Below are positions 17,239-26,056 of a stretch of DNA of 64,000 bases, one piece after another (within the stretch, counting starts at the first letter, position 1; the number at the start of each line of letters is the position of its first letter). A program made the position numbers and the translations under genes. Under the pieces are notes generated by a model. It was given only the letters and a program-made list of their open reading frames with translations, did no database searches and was not told the origin of the DNA. The stretch is from Lachnospiraceae bacterium (GTDB lineage: Bacteria; Bacillota; Clostridia; Lachnospirales; Lachnospiraceae), in contig JAQUXP010000003.1 in assembly GCA_028692395.1 (NCBI GenBank), positions 1 to 64,000 on the forward strand, written 5' to 3'.

Positions 17239-18849
17239 ATGGAAAAATATACAGTTCTTTTGGTGGATGACGAGGAAGAAGTAATACAGGTCATTATGAA
17301 AAAAATTAATTGGGAAGGTCTTGGGTTTTCTGTGATCGGGTACGCCACCAACGGGGCAAATGCGCTGGAAATGGTTGAAGATTTTCAGCCGGATGTGGTT
17401 ATGACGGATATCAAAATGCCCTATATGGATGGTATGGAGCTGGCACATCATATTAAGGCAGATTACCCCATTACCAAGATTTTGCTTCTTTCTGGTTTTG
17501 ATGAATTCGAATACGCAAAAGAAGCAATTCATCTTGAAGTGGAGGAGTATATTCTAAAACCGGTGAATTCCATAGAGCTGACGGAGGTATTTACCCAGCT
17601 GAAGACCAAGCTGGATCAGGAAATCAGTGAAAAGCGCAACATCCAGGTGCTGCAGAAAAACTACATGGACTCGCTGCCATTTTTGCAGACAAACTTCTAT
17701 GCCTCTTTGATGGAGGGAAGAATTCCCCGGGAAGACATTCCCAAGTATCTTACCGATTATCAGATCTCATTTCAGGGGCCCTATTACTGCTGTATCGTGG
17801 TTCATACCTCTTTTCGGCAGATTGGAGAGAACATGACAGCCCCTCTTTTACTTACCTTTGTTCAGAAGCAGGCCCAGGAGCGGCTGGGAGAAAAGTGGCA
17901 GGCAAAATGTTTTTCTTATCTGGGAAATACCATATTGATTGCGCAGCTGAACCATGAAAATGATGTCTCAGAGCTTACGGATGAGTGTGACCGGTTCTGC
18001 GGATATGCACATCGTATCGTAGGTGCTGTTGTTGTGGTTGGAATCGGAAGTGTATGTGAGGATATTCTGAATCTGCCGCAGTCTTATGCAGATGCAAGGG
18101 AGGCTGTATCCTATCGGGCAATCTATGGAACCTCCAGGGCAATTAACATGAAAGAGATTGCGCCCCGGGAGATGAATCAAAGAGAAGAAACCCATGAGGT
18201 GGAGCTGGCAAATCTGTTCAAGATGATCCGGGTGAATACGGAGGAGGCTATTACAGGGGCGGTGGACAGTTATCTGGCTCACATCTCATTTCCAGACAAG
18301 TCCCTGCAGCAGCACCATATTGATATCATGGAGCTGGTAAGTGAACTGTATCGGTTTACGATAAACAATGACATTACGGTAGGGGATTTCCTGGGAGATG
18401 TAAGAACCCTGTATGGCGGTCTTCTGGATCTGGAGCCGGAGGCTCTGCGCAGATGGCTGCTTGATATCAGCATGTCCTTCCATGAGGAGCTGCTCAGTGC
18501 CAGAAACAGGTCTACAAAATCCTTTGTGGCGAGAGCCAAGGAATACGTGCGTAATAACTATGCCAATGAGGAGCTTTCCCTAAACAGTATCTGTGATGTC
18601 CTGGGAGTGTCCAATTCCTACTTTTCCACTGTCTTTAAAAAGGAGACAGGGGATTCCTTTATCGGATATGTGACAGACTATCGTATGGAGCAGGCATCAC
18701 GCCAGTTGATTGAAACCAATGAAAAAAGCCATGTTATCGCAAAAAATGTAGGATATACCGATCCGAATTATTTCAGTTATGTATTTAAACGACGCTATGG
18801 TGTGTCACCCTCAAAATACAGAACGGAGTATGCAGAAAGTGAAAAATAA
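17239..18849 (+). CDS. YesN-type response regulator (REC + AraC DNA-binding domain)
   Basis: An N-terminal receiver domain with the phospho-acceptor D57 in VVMTDIKMP, the acidic pair VDDEEE and K in YILKPVNS. A middle region of about 270 residues follows, and a C-terminal AraC-type double helix-turn-helix (residues about 435-530, ending YVFKRRYGVSPSKYRTEY). At 536 residues it is typical of YesN proteins. It should activate transcription when phosphorylated by the YesM-type kinase that follows, most plausibly of the adjacent mglBAC operon. Confidence 0.93.
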   Translation: MEKYTVLLVDDEEEVIQVIMKKINWEGLGFSVIGYATNGANALEMVEDFQPDVVMTDIKMPYMDGMELAHHIKADYPITKILLLSGFDEFEYAKEAIHLEVEEYILKPVNSIELTEVFTQLKTKLDQEISEKRNIQVLQKNYMDSLPFLQTNFYASLMEGRIPREDIPKYLTDYQISFQGPYYCCIVVHTSFRQIGENMTAPLLLTFVQKQAQERLGEKWQAKCFSYLGNTILIAQLNHENDVSELTDECDRFCGYAHRIVGAVVVVGIGSVCEDILNLPQSYADAREAVSYRAIYGTSRAINMKEIAPREMNQREETHEVELANLFKMIRVNTEEAITGAVDSYLAHISFPDKSLQQHHIDIMELVSELYRFTINNDITVGDFLGDVRTLYGGLLDLEPEALRRWLLDISMSFHEELLSARNRSTKSFVARAKEYVRNNYANEELSLNSICDVLGVSNSYFSTVFKKETGDSFIGYVTDYRMEQASRQLIETNEKSHVIAKNVGYTDPNYFSYVFKRRYGVSPSKYRTEYAESEK

Positions 18850-20707
18850 GTATTTCAGGCATCTGAAGAATATTATGCCAAAAGGCATGCAGCCCATGAT
18901 TATGTTTGCCTTTTCCATCATTTCAATTATTCTCATGCTGATTCTGGGAAGTGTGCTGTATATCCGATTTTCCTCGGTATCCAGACAGGAGATTACCCAG
19001 GGGACGCAAAAACTCATCGAGCAGACGGGAGAGAGTCTGGAGGATTATCTGGTCAGAATGCGCCAGATATCGGACACCATCTATTATAATGCAGTCAAGG
19101 AGAATGATCTGTCCCATCAGGACCGGGATCTCCAGCGGGAGATGAACCTGTTATATGAAGCAAATCAGGATTATCTGCGCAGCATCGCCATATACAATAG
19201 CTCCGGAAGTCTCGTGGCGGCAGAACCTGTGGCAGTCCAGAAGGAGGATCCGGATATTACCAGACAGGACTGGTACACACAGGCGATGCAGGAAGTGGAA
19301 AATATGCATTTTTCTACACCGCACATTCAGAATCTGTTTAATGATGCAACCTTTCGCTATTATTGGGTGATTTCTCTGAGCCGCATGGTAGAACTGACGG
19401 ATAAGGGTGATACACAGACGGGAGTTTTGCTTGTAGATATGGATTATTCCAATATTTCCCGGATGATGAAACAGATCAATACCCTGAATAATGGACAATA
19501 TTACTATCTTTGTGACAGCAGCGGCAAGATCATCTATCATCCCAGGCAGACGCAGATTGTAAAGGGAATCTCCAGTGAAAACAGCAAAGTGGCAGCACAA
19601 TATAAGGATGGCAGCTGCGATGAGACATTTGAGGGGGAGCAGCGGAAGGTGATCGTCAATACCATCAGCTATACCGGATGGAAGCTGGTGGGCGTGATTC
19701 CATTTTCCACGTTTAATCAGGGCATGGTGAATATCAAATATTTTGTTGTTGCCCTGATGCTGCTTCTTGTTGGAATGCTGATTATTATAAACCGTATTGT
19801 TTCGAAAAGAATATCCAGACCGATTCTGGCATTGAATCATTCGGTTATGGAGTATGAGGCAGGGGAAAAGCCCAGGATCTATATTGGCGGTTCGCCGGAG
19901 ATCCGTCATCTGGCCCATTCCATACAAAACTCTTATGAAGAAAATGAGATGCTGATGAATAAAATTGTTCTGGAGCAGAATGAGCGGCGCAAAAGTGAGC
20001 TGGACGCACTGCAAAGTCAGATCAATCCTCATTTTCTGTACAATACGCTGGAATCTATTACCTGGATGATAGAGGGGGAGCGAAATGATGAGGCGGTCTT
20101 TATGATTTCCCAGCTTGCAAAGCTCTTCCGTATCAGTTTGTCCAAAGGGTGCACGGTAATCAGCGTGAAGGATGAGCTGCAGCATGCCCAGAGCTATATG
20201 AATATTCAGAAGGTTCGCTACAAGAATACCTTTTCTGTTGTTTTTGATGTTGATCCCATTATTTGCACCTGTTGTACCGTAAAGCTGATTCTGCAGCCGA
20301 TCCTGGAAAATGCCATTAATTATGGAGTGGGCGGTATGGAGGAGTGTGGAGAGATTCGGGTGGAAGGAAGACTGGAGCAGGATCAGATTGTCCTCACAGT
20401 CATTGACAATGGGCTGGGTATCGCAGAGGAGGAAGTGGCGTATCTTCTTACGGACAGTACACGGGTACACACGAAGGGCTCCGGTGTGGGTCTGGTGAAT
20501 GTCAATAACCGGATTCAACTCCTCTTTGGTAAAGAATATGGACTTCGTGTGGAGAGTGAACTGGATAAGGGAACACGGATTACTATCTGTATGCCTGCAG
20601 TGCCCTACACGGAGGAAAACAGGAAGATCCTTGAGAAGGGATATCTGTTCAGCAAAGAAGAAATTGTGGATAAGAAGATAAAGGCAGGTAAAGATGAAGA
20701 CGAGTAA
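18839..20707 (+). CDS. YesM-type sensor histidine kinase
   Basis: A membrane kinase: one transmembrane segment near the N-terminus (FAFSIISIILMLILGSVLYI), an extracellular region of about 260 residues resembling a dCACHE sensor, a second segment (YFVVALMLLLVGMLIIIN), HAMP, a His-kinase domain with H398 in QINPHFLYNTLE, and a HATPase domain (LILQPILENAINYGV, GSGVGLVNV). The start is uncertain: a GGAG at 18825-18828 suits the GTG at 18839 (10 nt); an ATG at 18830 is in frame but only 1 nt away. Either overlaps the regulator gene. It overlaps the next gene by 14 bp. Confidence 0.92.
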   Translation: MKNKYFRHLKNIMPKGMQPMIMFAFSIISIILMLILGSVLYIRFSSVSRQEITQGTQKLIEQTGESLEDYLVRMRQISDTIYYNAVKENDLSHQDRDLQREMNLLYEANQDYLRSIAIYNSSGSLVAAEPVAVQKEDPDITRQDWYTQAMQEVENMHFSTPHIQNLFNDATFRYYWVISLSRMVELTDKGDTQTGVLLVDMDYSNISRMMKQINTLNNGQYYYLCDSSGKIIYHPRQTQIVKGISSENSKVAAQYKDGSCDETFEGEQRKVIVNTISYTGWKLVGVIPFSTFNQGMVNIKYFVVALMLLLVGMLIIINRIVSKRISRPILALNHSVMEYEAGEKPRIYIGGSPEIRHLAHSIQNSYEENEMLMNKIVLEQNERRKSELDALQSQINPHFLYNTLESITWMIEGERNDEAVFMISQLAKLFRISLSKGCTVISVKDELQHAQSYMNIQKVRYKNTFSVVFDVDPIICTCCTVKLILQPILENAINYGVGGMEECGEIRVEGRLEQDQIVLTVIDNGLGIAEEEVAYLLTDSTRVHTKGSGVGLVNVNNRIQLLFGKEYGLRVESELDKGTRITICMPAVPYTEENRKILEKGYLFSKEEIVDKKIKAGKDEDE

Positions 20708-21656
20708 AAAAATAGTGATTTTGCTGGGAGCTGTACTGGCTGTGGCGATTGTTGTCTTGACTTTTATCACTCTTGGAGGAAGAACAGAACAGAGGATTCA
20801 TAAGGTTTCTGTGATTATTCCCAATTCCGAGGATGCGCAGTGGTCCTCCTTCAAATATGGACTTCGAATGGCCGCAGAGGACAGTGAAATGGAAGTATTT
20901 GTGACCAGTACCGGTGAATCCATGACTGTGGAGGAGGAACAGGCGGTCATTACACAGGAACTGAAAAACGGAGCGGATGCAGTGATTGTACAGCCGGTGG
21001 CAGGAACTGACGCAGAAGATATGCTGAGGAAAATCGAAAAAAAGGTCCCGGTTATGCTGACAGGACAAACCGAAACCAGGGAGCAGGACACATCTTCCTT
21101 TCCGGTTACCGAAGCGGACAATTATGCAATCGGTGAAGAGCTGGCGAAGGAAATACTGCAGGATTATAATGGTAATATCAAGGAAAAGACCGTAGGGATC
21201 CTTATGAGCTCGGAAGGCTCCGAGGCGGCAGCCAGTCGGAAACAGGGCTTTTTGGACAGCTTAAAGGATACAGGAGCCGTGCAGATATGGGAGCTGACAG
21301 AGGCGGAGGAAAACGTGCTGGAGGAGCAGAAGGCAGTGGACTTTTTGATTGCTCTGGATGATGACAGCATGGCAGCAGCAGGAAAATGTGCAGCGGCTAA
21401 TAATCTGCACGGAGCACTGGTATATGGGGTAGGAAGTTCTACAGAATCGGTCTACTATCTGGATACAGGCAGTATCGAATGTATGGTGGTACCAGATGCT
21501 TTTAATGTGGGTTACCAAAGTCTTACGGAGATTGCTAAAAGGCTGGAGCATCCTTTTTACAAGATGAAAAGCAGTGAAGTATCCCATACCGTTATGCGCA
21601 GAAGTAATCTGTTTTCCGAGGAAAATCAGAATGTATTGTATACCATGAATCAGTAA
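20694..21656 (+). CDS. Membrane-anchored periplasmic-binding-protein-like sensor subunit
   Basis: A Peripla_BP_4/ribose-binding-like protein of 320 residues. The N-terminus is a single hydrophobic segment (IVILLGAVLAVAIVVLTFI) with no lipobox cysteine, so it is probably an uncleaved membrane anchor. The fold begins HKVSVIIPNSEDAQWSSFKYGL, and GADAVIVQPVAG is typical of this class. The 14-bp overlap with the kinase gene argues for a stoichiometric partner that presents sugar to the kinase, as XylFII does for LytS-YesN in clostridia. The ligand is unknown; galactose or glucose is suggested only by context. Confidence 0.8.
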   Translation: MKTSKKIVILLGAVLAVAIVVLTFITLGGRTEQRIHKVSVIIPNSEDAQWSSFKYGLRMAAEDSEMEVFVTSTGESMTVEEEQAVITQELKNGADAVIVQPVAGTDAEDMLRKIEKKVPVMLTGQTETREQDTSSFPVTEADNYAIGEELAKEILQDYNGNIKEKTVGILMSSEGSEAAASRKQGFLDSLKDTGAVQIWELTEAEENVLEEQKAVDFLIALDDDSMAAAGKCAAANNLHGALVYGVGSSTESVYYLDTGSIECMVVPDAFNVGYQSLTEIAKRLEHPFYKMKSSEVSHTVMRRSNLFSEENQNVLYTMNQ

Positions 21657-21678
21657 TATTGAGAACCAGAGGTAGAGA

Positions 21679-22713
21679 ATGAAAGTGAAGAAGATATTGA
21701 CGTCGGGAATCATCTTGTGTATGTGTGTGTGTCTGTTGGATGCATGTCAGAAAGAGCAGCCGGAGGAATCAAAGAAACTATATGTAGGCGTTGCGTGCTA
21801 TGATCAAAGTGATACCTTTCTAAGTGAAATGCTTGACAGTATGAAGGAGCAGATGAACGATCTTGGCGATCATCAGTTTGAGACAACTCTTGCACTTCGG
21901 GAAGCAGCGGGATCTCAGAGAACCCAGGATGATCAGGTGAAGGAACTGATCAATGCAGGGTGTAATATTCTTTGCGTGAATCTGGTGGAACGGGCAGATC
22001 CTTCAGAGATCATAGATCTGGCCAGAGAACATGACGTTCCCATCATATTTTTTAACCGTGAGCCTGTGCCGGAGGATCTGATGCAGTGGGATAAGCTGTA
22101 TTATGTGGGTGCGGATGCAAAGCAGTCCGGAGTGATGCAGGGCGAGCTGGCAGCCGCAGCCATACAGGCGGACAGTCAGATTGACCGTAACGGCGATGGA
22201 AAGATTCAGTATGTGGTACTGGAAGGGGAACAGGGGCATCAGGATGCGATTATCCGTACGGAAAATGCAGTAAATACCCTGAAGGACCAGGGAATTGTCC
22301 TTGAGAAGTTGAGTTATCGGATTGCAAACTGGAATCGTGCACAGGCACAGAATCAGATGGAGCAGATCCTCAGCCAGTATTCCAATAAAATTGAACTTGT
22401 TCTGGCTAATAATGACGACATGGCACTGGGAGCCATCGATGCTTACGAAAAATCAAATTTTACGAGATCAGCCTTTCCTGTATTTGTGGGAATTGATGGA
22501 ACCGATGTGGGACTGCAGGCGGTTGTAGATGGAAAGATGGCTGGAACGGTATACAACGATAAGGAGGGCCAGGCAGCGGCAATGCTCCAGCTGGGGGCGG
22601 CCCTTGTATCCGGTAAGGGGATGGATAAAATCCAGTTTGAAAATAACAAATACATCTATCTTCCTTATCTGAAGGTTACCCAGGAAAATGTGGGAGACTT
22701 TTTGAAAAAATAA
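21679..22713 (+). CDS. Galactose/glucose-binding lipoprotein, canonical order (MglB-like)
   Basis: Lipobox CLLDAC (Cys near residue 23). The mature protein aligns end to end with E. coli MglB in the normal order: VGVACYDQSDTF first, then VPIIFFNREP, the Ca-loop DRNGDGKIQYV, GEQGHQDAIIRT, NWNRAQ, LANNDDMALGA, GIDGTD, GTVYNDKEGQ and YLPYLKVTQENVGDFLKK last. Ligand residues, including the Asn of GTVYND, are kept. It is the last gene of the regulator-kinase-binding-protein cluster, so it may serve sensing as well as transport. It contrasts with the permuted homologue heading the mglBAC operon. Confidence 0.93.
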   Translation: MKVKKILTSGIILCMCVCLLDACQKEQPEESKKLYVGVACYDQSDTFLSEMLDSMKEQMNDLGDHQFETTLALREAAGSQRTQDDQVKELINAGCNILCVNLVERADPSEIIDLAREHDVPIIFFNREPVPEDLMQWDKLYYVGADAKQSGVMQGELAAAAIQADSQIDRNGDGKIQYVVLEGEQGHQDAIIRTENAVNTLKDQGIVLEKLSYRIANWNRAQAQNQMEQILSQYSNKIELVLANNDDMALGAIDAYEKSNFTRSAFPVFVGIDGTDVGLQAVVDGKMAGTVYNDKEGQAAAMLQLGAALVSGKGMDKIQFENNKYIYLPYLKVTQENVGDFLKK

Positions 22714-22741
22714 GAAAGAAAATATTATTTGAGTCTTTCTT
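22712..22741. terminator. Bidirectional terminator between convergent genes
   Basis: AAGAAAGA (22712-22719) and TCTTTCTT (22734-22741) pair; the flanks are A-rich on the left and T-rich on the right, so it can serve both the MglB-like gene and the converging lacI-type gene. Confidence 0.6.
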
Positions 22742-23745
22742 TATTTGATCGTAGTGCCACCATATTCATAGGTGACAGGCAAGAGAGTCAGAGTGGGAAG
22801 TGGCTCATTTTCCGCATTGAGGATCATTTCTACACATTTTTTTGCAAGTGCAGGTAGAGGCTGTACGATCGTGGACACAATATACTCATCAATCGGTAAA
22901 AACTTTTTGGTGCCATCGAAGCCGATAATCTGTACGTCTGCCGGAACAGAATAGTTCAAATCATCGAGGATGCGGACGGCGGCACAGGCTTCGAGATCTG
23001 TATTGGCAAAAATCCCGTCAAAATCTAGAGTATGGGTGTCTTTATCTTGATGTGAAACAATAAAATTATATAGTGTTTCATAAGAATCATTGTCATCCGA
23101 TTCATAGAGGAATGTTGGCTTGAGTTCAAATTTCTTGCAGGCAGCTTGAAATCCTTCAAAACGTTTGTCTGCCTCGCCGGGAAAGTCAGAGTGATATCCG
23201 ATAAATATTGGATGTGTACAGCCAAATTCCAGAAGTTTTTCTATTGCAAGAAATCCCCCCGCAAAGTTGTCAGACGCAATACGTGGAACGGAACGATTCT
23301 CGAAGTGACGATCAAATACAATCAACGGTATATCTTCAGGGACCTGATTACTGATATCTGAATACGTCAGAGCAATAATGCCGTCGGTTTTACTCTGGGA
23401 TGCTAATGATATATAATCTATTTCTTTTTCAGGAATTCCATTGGAACAGCACAGAATCAATTTTCGTCCGTGCTGATAGGTCTGCTGTTCAATCTCATAT
23501 GCAAAATTCGCATAAAAAGGAAGCGCAAGAGAAGGAATAATCAGAGTAAGTGTCTTGGTCTGAGAAGTCTTCAGACCACGTGCATAGGTATTGACCTGAT
23601 AATTCAGCTTCTTAATCGCTGCCTCAACTTTCTTTTTGTATTCATCACCTACAGTGATGCCATTGATTACCCTTGAGACTGTTCCGAGTGCAACGCCAGC
23701 TTCTCGTGCAACATCTTTCATCGTAGGTGCCTGGTGCTTCGCCAT
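22741..23745 (-). CDS. LacI-family transcriptional repressor of the fructan locus
   Basis: N-terminal HTH with MKDVAREAGVALGTVSRVIN and the hinge helix region (NYQVNTYARGLKTSQ), followed by a periplasmic-binding-like effector domain to residue 334, a full length. AGTGGAGG precedes the ATG. It diverges from the permease-GH32 operon, and three LacI-type palindromes lie in the shared spacer. The simplest model is repression of the fructan operon and of itself, relieved by a fructose-containing oligosaccharide or its product; the effector is an inference. Confidence 0.93.
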   Translation of the reverse strand: MAKHQAPTMKDVAREAGVALGTVSRVINGITVGDEYKKKVEAAIKKLNYQVNTYARGLKTSQTKTLTLIIPSLALPFYANFAYEIEQQTYQHGRKLILCCSNGIPEKEIDYISLASQSKTDGIIALTYSDISNQVPEDIPLIVFDRHFENRSVPRIASDNFAGGFLAIEKLLEFGCTHPIFIGYHSDFPGEADKRFEGFQAACKKFELKPTFLYESDDNDSYETLYNFIVSHQDKDTHTLDFDGIFANTDLEACAAVRILDDLNYSVPADVQIIGFDGTKKFLPIDEYIVSTIVQPLPALAKKCVEMILNAENEPLPTLTLLPVTYEYGGTTIK

Positions 23746-23778
23746 GTAAAACCTCCACTAAAAAATATACTATTAATT

Positions 23779-23806
23779 AATATACAACGAATCTGAGAAA
23801 AGTCAA
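23779..23806 (-). promoter_or_regulatory. Promoter of the lacI-type gene
   Basis: On the - strand TTGACT, 16 bp, TATATT. Operator O1 (23818-23829) sits just upstream of its -35. Confidence 0.65.
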
Positions 23807-23817
23807 TCCCAATTACA

Positions 23818-23829
23818 TGAAACGTTACA
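23818..23829. promoter_or_regulatory. LacI-type operator O1
   Basis: TGAAACGTTACA, one mismatch from the perfect palindrome at O3. Confidence 0.65.
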
Positions 23830-23888
23830 CATCTAAACATATTAACAGTGTGGACTGGCATTTTATGCAAGTTCATAAGGCACTAGCA

Positions 23889-23900
23889 TGTAACGTTATA
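23889..23900. promoter_or_regulatory. LacI-type operator O2
   Basis: TGTAACGTTATA, with the conserved AACGTT core. It lies 71 bp from O1 and 130 bp from O3 (centre to centre), which would permit looping. Confidence 0.55.
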
Positions 23901-23974
23901 CTGTGCATTGTGCATAATATTAGTATGCTATATTATGCTGATATGACGAAAACGTGTGCAAACATGAAAAAAGA

Positions 23975-24003
23975 TTGACGTATATTAGAATGAGTTGTAT
24001 GAT
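23975..24003 (+). promoter_or_regulatory. Promoter of the fructan operon
   Basis: TTGACG, exactly 17 bp, TATGAT. The expected start point is about 24010, so O3 lies immediately downstream. Confidence 0.75.
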
Positions 24004-24018
24004 GTTCATAGAAAGATA

Positions 24019-24030
24019 TGAAACGTTTCA
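24019..24030. promoter_or_regulatory. LacI-type operator O3
   Basis: TGAAACGTTTCA, a perfect 12-bp palindrome just after the operon's start point, where bound repressor would block initiation or escape. Confidence 0.8.
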
Positions 24031-24107
24031 CGAAACATAAAAAGAAGCATCAACTTAGTACACAACAGGAAACGTAAAAAGTATGAGAAAGAGAGGGAAA
24101 ATACAAA

Positions 24108-25058
24108 ATGAAAATTCCGGGAGAAAGAAAAGGGGCGATAGCCCATCATGGTAAGCCGCTGTGGAAAAGAATTATATCCTGTTGGGAATTGTATTTACTG
24201 TTGATACCTGGAATAGTGCTAACCATTATATATAAATACATTCCGATGTATGGTGTTCAGATTGCATTTCGTGATTACAATCCAACACTTGGATTTAGCG
24301 GTAGCCCATGGGTTGGATTGAAATGGTTCACCAAATTTTTTACAAACTATAAGAGCATGGAGATGATTAAAAACACGCTGCTTTTAAGCTTGTATACAAT
24401 ATTGTGGACATTTCCGATTCCGATTATTTTCTCTTTGCTGATGAATCAGCTACGATTCAAAAGATTCAAAAAGCTGGCACAGACAATTTTATATGCACCA
24501 CATTTTGTATCAATCATGATTGTGTGTGGTATGCTTCGTATTTTTTTATCACCATATGGTGGATTGATTACTATGATTGCTTCAGCATTCGGTGCGGATA
24601 CCTCCATAGGATTGTTAGATCAGCCAGGGAACTTCAGAAGTATATACATTGCTTCAGCAATTTGGCAGGATGCGGGATGGGGTATGATTATCTATATGGC
24701 TTCATTATCCAGCGTGGATGCTTCTTTGCATGAGGCTGCGAAGGTGGATGGAGCAAATACATGGAAGCGAATTATACATATTGATCTGCCGGCACTAGTT
24801 CCGATGATTATGATTAATTTAATTATGTCCTTTGGTAATCTTATGAATGTTGGATTTGAAAAAGCATTTTTGTTACAGACTGATCTGAATACAGCAACTT
24901 CAGAGATTATTGCAACATATGTGTATGAACAGGGTATGTTGAAATCAATGTATAGTTTCTCAACGGCCGTTGGTTTATTTAACACAGCAGTCAACATTCT
25001 GCTTCTGATCGTTGTCAATAAGATTGCGAAGAAGACGGCAGATATCAGCTTTATATAG
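24108..25058 (+). CDS. CUT1-type sugar ABC permease (LplB/UgpA-like)
   Basis: A membrane protein of 316 residues with six predicted segments and the cytoplasmic EAA loop EAAKVDGANTWKRIIHIDLP, which contacts the ATPase. This subtype (LplB) typically imports oligosaccharides. It is first in an operon with a second permease, a binding lipoprotein and two GH32 enzymes, pointing to fructo-oligosaccharides. GAGAGGG precedes the ATG by about 11 nt. Confidence 0.93.
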   Translation: MKIPGERKGAIAHHGKPLWKRIISCWELYLLLIPGIVLTIIYKYIPMYGVQIAFRDYNPTLGFSGSPWVGLKWFTKFFTNYKSMEMIKNTLLLSLYTILWTFPIPIIFSLLMNQLRFKRFKKLAQTILYAPHFVSIMIVCGMLRIFLSPYGGLITMIASAFGADTSIGLLDQPGNFRSIYIASAIWQDAGWGMIIYMASLSSVDASLHEAAKVDGANTWKRIIHIDLPALVPMIMINLIMSFGNLMNVGFEKAFLLQTDLNTATSEIIATYVYEQGMLKSMYSFSTAVGLFNTAVNILLLIVVNKIAKKTADISFI

Positions 25059-25074
25059 GAGGGAGAGAGGACAG

Positions 25075-25986
25075 ATGCGCAAAAATAAGAATAAAACAGG
25101 AAGCGTGGTTCGAGGCTCCGATCGTGCAATGGAAATTGGAATGGTAATTATTATTACAATATTCGTGCTGATGGTACTATATCCACTGTATTATGTGGTA
25201 ATTGCTTCTATATCAGACCCATATGACGTATATGCAGGCAAAACATTTTTATTCCCATCTGGATTTACGCTGGAGGGTTATGCAAGAGTATTTAAGGAAA
25301 AGGCAATTGTAACTGGATATCTGAACAGTATTTTGTATACAGTAGTTGGAACAATTGTAGCGACCGCACTTGTAGTGATGACGGCTTATCCACTATCCAG
25401 AAAAGATATGCCTGGAAGAAAAACAATTATGATCTTCTTCATTATTACCATGTATTTTACAGGTGGTCTGATTCCTACTTATTTGGTTGTTGCAAAGACT
25501 GGATTATTGAATAGCATGTGGGCATTGATTCTGCCTGGTGGAGTATCTGTATTTAATGTGATTGTAGCAAGAACTTATTTTGAGAGCAGTATTCCACAGG
25601 AGATGTATGAGGCGGCGAAAATAGATGGATGTGGCAATCTGAAAACATTTGTAAAGATTGTGCTGCCATTATCGAAACCAATTATTGCAGTAATGGTCAT
25701 ATTTGCAATGGTTGCTTTTTGGAATGACTGGTTTACTGCATTGATTTATATGAATGACAAAGATAGATATCCATTGCAGCTGGCATTACGTCAGATCATG
25801 ATACAGAGTCAGGCTTCTGCAAATGCATTGAGCGGTATGGATGGGGGTTACGCAGAGGCAAATCGTATTACTGAATTAATTAAATTTGCATCTATGGTAG
25901 TGGGTGCAGTTCCAATGTTAATCGCATATCCATTTGTACAGAAACATTTTGAAAAGGGCTTAATGGTTGGCGCTGTCAAGGGTTAA
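25075..25986 (+). CDS. CUT1-type sugar ABC permease (YtcP/UgpE-like)
   Basis: The second channel subunit: six membrane segments and an EAA loop (EAAKIDGCGNLKTFVKIVLP). The frame is open further upstream into the preceding gene, but GGAGGGAGAGAGG just before the ATG of MRKNKNKTGS fixes this start (303 residues). No ATPase gene exists in the operon, so a shared MsmK/MsmX-like ATPase encoded elsewhere is expected. Confidence 0.93.
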   Translation: MRKNKNKTGSVVRGSDRAMEIGMVIIITIFVLMVLYPLYYVVIASISDPYDVYAGKTFLFPSGFTLEGYARVFKEKAIVTGYLNSILYTVVGTIVATALVVMTAYPLSRKDMPGRKTIMIFFIITMYFTGGLIPTYLVVAKTGLLNSMWALILPGGVSVFNVIVARTYFESSIPQEMYEAAKIDGCGNLKTFVKIVLPLSKPIIAVMVIFAMVAFWNDWFTALIYMNDKDRYPLQLALRQIMIQSQASANALSGMDGGYAEANRITELIKFASMVVGAVPMLIAYPFVQKHFEKGLMVGAVKG

Positions 25987-26056
25987 TCAATAATCTATAG
26001 ATATCAAGCAATTAGAACGAAGCAGGTTGTGAAAGGAAAAAGGAGAATAAAAGAGT

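Noticed and set aside
19151-20770. A 539-codon open frame on the - strand opposite the YesM kinase
   Set aside because: No ribosome site, no domain, and the sense strand encodes an unmistakable kinase.
23818-24030. CcpA cre sites
   Set aside because: The palindromes lack the two central bases of the 14-bp cre pattern and lie next to a dedicated LacI-type gene, so they fit that repressor better.
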